Of a DNA stretch of 64,000 nucleotides, positions 57,353-64,000 are shown one piece after another (the first letter of the stretch is position 1; every line of letters begins with the position of its first letter). A program made the translations under genes and the position numbers. The notes beneath the pieces were generated by a model that had not been told where the DNA came from, did not search any database, and saw only the letters and a list, made by a program, of their open reading frames with translations. This stretch comes from Corynebacterium lemuris (lineage in GTDB: Bacteria > Actinomycetota > Actinomycetes > Mycobacteriales > Mycobacteriaceae): assembly GCF_024919295.1 (NCBI RefSeq), contig NZ_JANWTC010000008.1:62001-126000 (forward strand), read 5' to 3'.

Positions 57353-58041
57353 ATGAGAATCTCCGAGGTCGCCCGCGCCGCCGGCTGCTCCGTACGCGCC
57401 GTCCGCCACTACCACGCCTCCGGGGCGCTGCCCGAACCCCCGCGCACCGCCGCGGGTTACCGCGACTACCGCATCACCGATCTCGCGGCGCTGCTGCGCG
57501 TGCGGATCCTGGTCGAGGCCGGCGTGAGCCTCGCTGACATCCGCAGCGGTGTCCCCTCGCTTCTCGACGCCGCCCTGGACCGCCTCGACACCCAACTCGC
57601 CGAGCTGCACGCCCGGCGGGAGCGGCTGCTGGCCCTGCGGGCGGGGGAACTGGGCCTGCCCGCGGACATCCGGGCCCGGATCCTCGACGTCCTCGGCACC
57701 ACCGACCACGCCCGCCGCGAGATCGACGCCCTCGACTTCATGGGGTTGAGCGGGGTGGCCACACCGGAGACCTGGGCCGTGATCCGGGCCAACCTCGCCG
57801 ACCCGGCCCGGCGCGCGGAGATGCGGCAGGCGCAGGAGCACTGGGAGAACCTCGGGGAACTCAGTCCGCACTCTGCTGAAGTCGACCGGATCATCAACGA
57901 ACTGCGCGCAGCCGCCGGCGGTGGCCTCATGTACGGAAGCCGGGAGACCCTCACCCCGGGGAGACGGGGCTGGGTCTGCAGGACCTGGACGTCCGCGGCG
58001 CCCAGCTCCGCGCGATCGCGGAACTGGCGGAATTGGCATGA
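57353..58041 (+). CDS. MerR-family regulator with an apparent 3' frameshift
   Basis: Regulator with the MerR winged helix MRISEVARAAGCSVRAVRHY at the N-terminus, the wing (GYRDYRITDLAALLRVRIL) and a dimerisation helix (about 75-105), then an effector-like region. The initial frame stays open to 58732, but after about 57950 its residues stop looking like protein (TPGRRGWVCRTWTSAAPSSA). The alternative frame gives GLGLQDLDVRGAQLRAIAEL and a TGA at 58039 overlapping the next ATG. So one base seems lost between about 57890 and 57960. Effector unknown. Confidence 0.7.
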
Positions 58042-58732
58042 GGTTCCTCTTCCCCGCCCTCGGATTCCTGGTCATCGCCCTGGATGCCTGGCCTTCTTCC
58101 TCGGCGTCGAGGTGACTGTCTTCGCCGGCTACCTGCTGTGGTGCCGTCGACGGGGCGTGCATCCCCTCGAGACGTTGCCGCTGCTGCGCTATGTGCGCGT
58201 GGAACTGCACGCCTGGGCGGATCTGTCCCGGCTGCTGCGGCGCCGGACGGTGGTGCCCGAGGGGACGGTGGCCCTGCACGCACGGCGGGGGTGGTGGCAG
58301 CTGCCGGCGGCCTTCACCGCGGCGATCGGCATCGAGATCATCGCCGTCGAACTCCTCGTTCCCTGGCTGTGGCTGCGCCTGCTGCTGCTGGTCACGTCGC
58401 TGTACTCGATCGTACTGCTGTGGGGTGTGCTGGCGGGCCGCGTCGTCCACCCCCACCACCTGGGCGGTGAGCTGGTCCTGCGCCAGGGGCGGGAGGAGAT
58501 CCTCCGGGTCCCGGTCGACGAGATCGGCACCGTGCGCACGGTACGTGGTTTTGAGGCGGACACCCGGGTGATCCGGGACGGGAGACTGACGCTCGGCGGT
58601 CCGGAGGGCACCAACGTGGAGGTCGTCTTCACCACCCCACAGGACGGGGTGGACTCCTGTGCGCTGTGGCTGGACGACCCCACCGTGTTGACGTGCGCTG
58701 CTACCCCACCTGCGCCGGCTGGCCGACGTTGA
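58038..58732 (+). pseudogene. Membrane protein gene with an apparent frameshift
   Basis: ATG 58038 overlaps the MerR stop and starts MRFLFPALGFLVIALDAW, a membrane helix, but meets a stop at 58113. A second frame, shifted by one base, continues the same helix as CLAFFLGVEVTVFAGYLLWC and runs to 58732. The rest has two more hydrophobic segments (about 58310-58430) and a PH-like C-terminal part (LVLRQGREEILRVPVDEIG). Loss of one base near 58085 explains it. It may be a sequencing error or a true decay; function unknown. The 3' end overlaps the Hsp70-like gene by 32 bases. Confidence 0.6.
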
Positions 58733-60203
58733 CGGTGGCGGTGACCACGAAGTCATCCTCCGGGCACTGGATGCTGATGGCGGCGATGCCGTTGCCGTCG
58801 ACGGTGACCGTCTCGATGACCTCCGGGCCGTGCTCGCAGCGATCGACCGGCACGGCGGCCAGCTCGACGGGGCTGAGGTCGCGCAGCTGCGGGTCGAAGG
58901 GCACGAGAACCTCGGCCAGCAGGGTGAGGTCCCCCGGGTGGTCGGTGGCGGCGTCGAGGGCGGAGTACTCCACGTAGCGGAACCAGCCGACGTTGTGGGC
59001 CGCCCGGTACCGGCGGGTGACGGTGAAGCCGTCACCGGAGCCGGCCTGGGCATCCGGGCCGACGAGGGCGTCGAAGCTGACGGCCGCACCGGCGTCACGC
59101 TCACGGAAGACACCGATGCCGCGGGAGAGCCGGTCACGCAGGTGGTAGTCGGAATCCGGGTCGGCGGCGATGGCCAACCCCACGGCGGTCGAGGCGGTGG
59201 GCAGCGGGGAGCGGTGGACACGGCGGCCGAAGCGCTCACGCAGCATGCGCGGGACCAGCGGCAGAGCACTGGCACCGCCGACGAGGTAGATGCCGGCGAT
59301 CTCGGTCTCCGCCAGGGACTCGGAGGCTCCGATCAGCGGCTGCATGACCTCCAGCGTCTGCTCGACCAGCGGGGTGGCCTCCTCGTAGAACTCGGCGACC
59401 GGGAGAATGACGTCATCGTCGCCGAGCTCCAGGATCAGGCGGCGCGACTGCGGCTTGAGCTGTTCCTTGGCGGTGCGGGCCTCGTCGACGATCTTCTGGC
59501 GGGCACGCCGGCCGAAGACATCGTCGGCACGTCCGGCGGTGGCCAACGCGAGGTCGGCGAGGAGCTCGTCGAAGTCGTCGCCGCCGAGGCGGCTGATGCC
59601 GAGGGAGGTCTCGACGACGTGCTCGGGGCCGTCGATACGCATGAGGGTGACGTCGAAGGTGCCGCCGCCGAGGTCGTAGACGATGACGTTGGAACGCCGT
59701 GAGCTGAGGGTGCGGGCGTGGAGGTGGGTGTACTCGAAGGCCGCGGCGCTGGGCTCGTTGACCATGCCCAGCACGGTGGCGCCGGCGCGGGTGAAGGCGT
59801 CGAGGGTGAGCAGACGCTGTGCGGAGCGTGCATTGGCGGGTACCCCGAGGACGATCTCGATCTCCTCGTCTCCGGCGTGCTCACGCAGCTGGCGGACCAC
59901 GACCTCCGCGAAGGTCACCAGCACCTCCCCCAGCGGGCGTTCCTGCTTGCCCAGACGGACGGGGGTCTCCGCAGTGGTGTCCCCGTCACTGAGCAGCCGC
60001 TTGAAGGAACGGACGAGCGTGGGACTGTCCAGTGCCAGTGCCTCCCATCCGCCCACGAGGCGGTCACCGTCGAGGGCGACCACCGACGGGATGTACCCGC
60101 AGGGGTCGCCCTCGAGGTCGGTGACGGGGAGCACGGGGTAGTTCCCGCGGTCGACCGCCGCCACGACGGTACGTGTGGTGCCGAAATCAATCCCGAAGCG
60201 CAT
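58701..60203 (-). CDS. Hsp70-family (DnaK-like) protein
   Basis: 500-aa actin-fold ATPase. MRFGIDFGTTRTVVAAVDRG gives phosphate-1, VIVYDLGGGTFDVTLMRI phosphate-2, and IYLVGGASALPLVPRMLRE the adenosine motif. The usual substrate-binding and lid domains are replaced by a shorter 130-residue beta-rich C-terminus ending VGQPAQVG. No DnaJ or GrpE gene is near. Its role is unknown; it may be a specialised chaperone. Start at ATG 60203. Confidence 0.88.
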   Translation of the reverse strand: MRFGIDFGTTRTVVAAVDRGNYPVLPVTDLEGDPCGYIPSVVALDGDRLVGGWEALALDSPTLVRSFKRLLSDGDTTAETPVRLGKQERPLGEVLVTFAEVVVRQLREHAGDEEIEIVLGVPANARSAQRLLTLDAFTRAGATVLGMVNEPSAAAFEYTHLHARTLSSRRSNVIVYDLGGGTFDVTLMRIDGPEHVVETSLGISRLGGDDFDELLADLALATAGRADDVFGRRARQKIVDEARTAKEQLKPQSRRLILELGDDDVILPVAEFYEEATPLVEQTLEVMQPLIGASESLAETEIAGIYLVGGASALPLVPRMLRERFGRRVHRSPLPTASTAVGLAIAADPDSDYHLRDRLSRGIGVFRERDAGAAVSFDALVGPDAQAGSGDGFTVTRRYRAAHNVGWFRYVEYSALDAATDHPGDLTLLAEVLVPFDPQLRDLSPVELAAVPVDRCEHGPEVIETVTVDGNGIAAISIQCPEDDFVVTATVNVGQPAQVG

Positions 60204-60235
60204 GCCGACGACACTAGCGGAATTATGCGCGGATG

Positions 60236-61393
<1,158 letters not shown>

Positions 61394-61491
61394 TCATGAC
61401 ATAACAGAGCGCCAACAATTCGTGCACGATAGGTGAAAGTAAAGACCAGACTCCCGCTTACCCTGACCTTTTCCGGAGGACCTCCGCAGCA

Positions 61492-62223
61492 ATGTACGAC
61501 GTCGACCCCACCGGCCTCGACGACACCAGCACGGTCGACGGTGTCATCGAGGTCGCCCTCGAACAGTTCTCCGAGCACGGCTTCCCGGAGACGAGGCTCG
61601 ACAACATCGCCAAGATCTCCGGCATGTCCAAACGGATGATCCACTACCACTTCGGCGACAAGCGGGGCTTATACCACCGCTGTCTCGTGGCGGCGGTTGA
61701 GCGGATCACCCCGGCCGGGGAGGAGATGACGCTGGACACCACCGTCCCGGTGGAGGGGGTGACCAGGCTGGTCGAGGCCGTGTACTCCCGCCTCATCGAG
61801 AATCCGGACTGCGTCCGCCTGCTGGCGATGGAGAGCCTGCACAAGGTGATGAATCTCCGGGAGCTGGCGCATCTGCACAACCAGTCGGAGATCTCCCTCC
61901 ACCTGGACCGGCTGCTCCTGATCGGCCAGGACGCGGGCGCCTTCCGTCCCGGGATCGCGGCGGAGGACCTGTTCTACCTGATGGGTTCCCTGGCCTTCTT
62001 CCGGCTGACCAACCAGGACCTGATGATCAACCTCTTCGACCTGGATCCCGCCAGCGCGGAGAACACCGGGGGCGTGCGCCGCCTGATGATCGATGCGGTG
62101 GTCTCCTTCCTCACCGCCAACATCCGGGACAGCGGGCACGACAGCTACCTGGTCACCGACATGGTCGGCGACGGTGAGCCGCAGTCCGCCCTCGGCATCT
62201 ACGACGCCGAGGACCTCGATTAG
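61492..62223 (+). CDS. TetR-family transcriptional regulator
   Basis: 243-aa repressor-like protein. The N-terminal helix-turn-helix reads [20 protein letters not shown] with [12 protein letters not shown] after it (about 36-70), typical of TetR. The ligand domain spans about 80-215 and a tail with [20 protein letters not shown] follows. Start at ATG 61492, after the strong site GGAGG. It is divergent from mdh and converges on clpX with a 4-base overlap of the stops. The ligand and target are unknown. Confidence 0.9.
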   Translation: MYDVDPTGLDDTSTVDGVIEVALEQFSEHGFPETRLDNIAKISGMSKRMIHYHFGDKRGLYHRCLVAAVERITPAGEEMTLDTTVPVEGVTRLVEAVYSRLIENPDCVRLLAMESLHKVMNLRELAHLHNQSEISLHLDRLLLIGQDAGAFRPGIAAEDLFYLMGSLAFFRLTNQDLMINLFDLDPASAENTGGVRRLMIDAVVSFLTANIRDSGHDSYLVTDMVGDGEPQSALGIYDAEDLD

Positions 62224-63512
62224 GCGGTCTCCTTCTCCTCCCGGCCGAGCACCAGCTCCGGCTCCTCCTCACCGCGGACGGCGTCGGCGGTGATGATGAC
62301 CTCGGCGATGTCGTCGCGGTCCGGGAGGTCGTACATCACCGGGACGAGCAGCTCCTCCATGATGGCGCGCAGGCCACGGGCCCCGGTCCCCCGCTCCAGT
62401 GCCTTGTCGGCGATGACCTCGAGGGAGTCCGGGGTGAAGGTGAGCTGGGCGTCATCCATCTCGAAGAGGCGCTGGTACTGCTTGACCAGGGAGTTCCGCG
62501 GCTCGGTGAGCACCTTGACCAGGGACTCCTGATCCAGGTTGTCCACGGTGGCCACGATGGGCAGACGGCCGATGAACTCGGGGATGAGGCCGAACTTCAC
62601 CAGGTCCTCGGGGCGGACCTGGTCGAAGAGGTCCTGCTTCTCCCGCTCGGAGGCCGTCTCGATCTCCGCGCCGAAACCGAGGCCCTTCTTGCCCACGCGC
62701 TCCTGGATGACCTTCTCCAGGCCTGCGAAGGCACCGGCGACGATGAACAGGATGTTCGAGGTGTCCAGCTGGATGAACTCCTGGTTGGGGTGCTTGCGCC
62801 CGCCCTGCGGCGGGATGGAGGCGGTCGTGCCCTCCAGGATCTTCAGCAGGGCCTGCTGCACCCCCTCGCCGGAGACATCGCGGGTGATCGACGGGTTGTC
62901 GGACTTCCGTGAGATCTTGTCCACCTCGTCGACGTAGATGATGCCGCGCTGGGCACGCTGGACGTCGAAATCGGCGGCCTGCAGCAACTTGAGCAGGATG
63001 TTCTCCACGTCCTCACCGACGTAGCCGGCCTCGGTCAGGGAGGTGGCGTCGGCGATGGCGAAGGGGACGTCCAGCATGCGTGCCAGGGTCTGGGCGAGGT
63101 AGGTCTTACCGGAACCGGTGGGTCCGAGGAGCAGGATGTTCGACTTGGCGATCTCGATGTCCTCCGACTTCCGGCCCCGGCGGGTGCCGGCCGCGGCTGT
63201 CGCGAGCTCCTCCGTCCGGATGCGCTTGTAGTGGTTGTACACGGCGACGGCGAGGATGCGCTTGGCCTTGTCCTGGCCGATGACGTACTTGTCCAGGAAG
63301 GCCGAGATCTCAGAGGGGCGGGGAAGCTTGTCCTCCTTCTGCTCGGCGGCCTGGGCAGCACCGAGTTCCTCCTCGATGATCTCGTTGCACAGCTCGATGC
63401 ATTCGTCGCAGATGTACACGCCGCCACCGGCGATGAGCTTCTTCACCTGCTTCTGACTCTTCCCGCAGAAGGAGCATTTCAGCAGGTCGGCGCTTTCTTG
63501 CATGCGTGCCAT
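62220..63512 (-). CDS. clpX: ClpX, ATPase subunit of the Clp protease
   Basis: 430-aa AAA+ unfoldase. The N-terminal zinc-binding domain has [17 protein letters not shown] and [11 protein letters not shown] (four Cys). Walker A is [18 protein letters not shown] near 133-150, Walker [11 protein letters not shown], and the [15 protein letters not shown] sensor-2 segment lies near the end. Start at ATG 63512 ([11 protein letters not shown]); ATG 63503 is an alternative. It is encoded next to pcaJ as in C. glutamicum. Confidence 0.98.
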   Translation of the reverse strand: MARMQESADLLKCSFCGKSQKQVKKLIAGGGVYICDECIELCNEIIEEELGAAQAAEQKEDKLPRPSEISAFLDKYVIGQDKAKRILAVAVYNHYKRIRTEELATAAAGTRRGRKSEDIEIAKSNILLLGPTGSGKTYLAQTLARMLDVPFAIADATSLTEAGYVGEDVENILLKLLQAADFDVQRAQRGIIYVDEVDKISRKSDNPSITRDVSGEGVQQALLKILEGTTASIPPQGGRKHPNQEFIQLDTSNILFIVAGAFAGLEKVIQERVGKKGLGFGAEIETASEREKQDLFDQVRPEDLVKFGLIPEFIGRLPIVATVDNLDQESLVKVLTEPRNSLVKQYQRLFEMDDAQLTFTPDSLEVIADKALERGTGARGLRAIMEELLVPVMYDLPDRDDIAEVIITADAVRGEEEPELVLGREEKETA

Positions 63513-63691
63513 GAGGGGTATCTATCTCGCTTCGCTCGACTGTGGGGACGGGATGTCCCTTCACTCTAGTAGGAGGGGTCAAACCGGGGGAGACCGCCGG
63601 CGGCCCTCCCCTCCCATAACGGCCGGGCCATGGTTTTGTTCCCACCCGCAGACGCACAACCCCGCCGACCGCGGGTGCGGGGGCGGGGTCA

Positions 63692-63704
63692 GGCGTCGAT
63701 AAGC
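63692..63704 (+). repeat. GGCGTCGATAAGC motif copy
   Basis: An intergenic exact copy of the recurrent 13-mer between clpX and pcaJ. A dyad GTGGTTT-T-AAACCAC (63706-63720) follows at once and includes the pcaJ stop codon. See the other exact copies at 336-348, 17270-17282 and 27557-27569. Confidence 0.6.
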
Positions 63705-63711
63705 GGTGGTT

Positions 63712-64000
63712 TTAAACCACGCCCTCGGCCACCTTGAAGGGGGCCTCGGTGACGGCGCGGACAGACTCCACGGTCTCACCCTCGGCGACCTGCAGCAGGG
63801 TCAGGCCCTCCTGCGGGTCGACGTCGAAGACGGCGTAGTTGGTGACGATCAGGTCGACACACTTCGCGCCGGTCAGCGGCAGCGCACACTCGCTCAGGAC
63901 CTTCGAGGTGCCCTTCTTGGTCACGTGGTCCATCATGAGGATGATCTTCTGGGCGCCGTGGACGAGGTCCATCGCCCCACCCATGCCCTTGACCATCTTG
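63712..64000 (-). CDS. pcaJ: 3-oxoacid / 3-oxoadipate CoA-transferase subunit B (5' end outside window)
   Basis: C-terminal 95 residues of the beta subunit of a class I CoA transferase. KGMGGAMDLVHGAQKIILMM, KGTSKVLSECALPLTGAKCV and FDVDPQEGLTLLQVAEG are the conserved end of the family. In C. glutamicum the gene at this position is pcaJ, which converts 3-oxoadipate to its CoA ester with succinyl-CoA in protocatechuate degradation; acetoacetate (ScoB) activity is an alternative. The gene continues upstream beyond the window. Confidence 0.85.
   Translation of the reverse strand, partial: KMVKGMGGAMDLVHGAQKIILMMDHVTKKGTSKVLSECALPLTGAKCVDLIVTNYAVFDVDPQEGLTLLQVAEGETVESVRAVTEAPFKVAEGVV

Noticed and set aside
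57347..58732. A single 461-aa MerR-membrane fusion protein
   Set aside because: The middle 45 residues are not protein-like, and other frames supply a stop and a start that overlap exactly as in coupled genes. I kept two genes with frameshifts, though raw reads are needed.
63659..63689. G/C-rich inverted repeat ACCCCGCC/GGCGGGGT after pcaJ as a terminator
   Set aside because: The loop is long and no T run follows on the minus strand, so terminator function is unconvincing.

Overview
The window is a continuous piece of a high-GC Gram-positive chromosome, almost certainly a Corynebacterium. Three things point there: a secreted Ag85-type mycolyltransferase, which implies a mycolic-acid envelope; actinobacterial gene orders (valS-folC-DUF4233-ndk-rne-rplU-rpmA-obg-proB-proA, nadD-rsfS-gpgP-degV-comEA-comEC, pcaJ-clpX-TetR-mdh); and many start codons sitting 6-8 nt after a -10-like hexamer, the leaderless-mRNA arrangement common in this genus. 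I cannot name the species. No rRNA, tRNA, CRISPR array, complete insertion sequence or prophage was seen.

Layout. 1-2857: end of a peptide ABC transporter operon (two permeases and a fused double ATPase). 2926-4706: DUF222/HNH protein and an RNA 2',3'-cyclic phosphodiesterase. 4759-9188: sugar module with a LacI repressor and its operator, a ribokinase, and an ascorbate-family PTS (EIIAB, EIIC). 9265-14828: FAD monooxygenase, a 49-aa mini-gene, a BASS transporter, a mutarotase, and a YeeE-type sulfur transporter fused to TusA. 14975-21280: FUSC-like membrane protein, phosphoesterase, large catalase, FrnE/DsbA-like protein and an unknown protein. 21342-24374: DUF1275 protein, a wrecked mycolyltransferase copy, a lipoprotein and an intact mycolyltransferase.

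24454-30548: lepA, a PemK-like protein, rpsT, LysE-type exporter, ankyrin protein, holA and an HdeD-like protein. 30651-38002 (minus strand): a long tight block proA, cutinase-like esterase, nadD, rsfS, gpgP, degV, comEA, comEC. 38125-42600: a second DUF222/HNH gene, two tandem D-2-hydroxyacid dehydrogenases and proB. 42765-48233: obg, rpmA, rplU, rne. 48439-57293: membrane/winged-helix protein, ndk, two small envelope proteins, a pirin-acetyltransferase-AhpD operon, DUF4233, folC, valS. 57316-58732: MerR regulator with a textbook 19-bp-spacer promoter and a following membrane protein, both apparently frameshifted. 58701-64000: Hsp70-like protein, mdh, TetR regulator, clpX and the 3' end of pcaJ.

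Most of the window is housekeeping (translation, proline, folate, NAD, RNA decay, TCA cycle). The accessory parts most worth attention are the LacI/ribokinase/PTS module, the small ORF at 11357, the mycolyltransferase pseudogene, the frameshifted MerR pair, the perfect 18-bp palindrome before comEA, and a 13-base motif (GGCGTCGAYAAGC) that recurs far more often than chance predicts. I found no clearly new multi-gene system.
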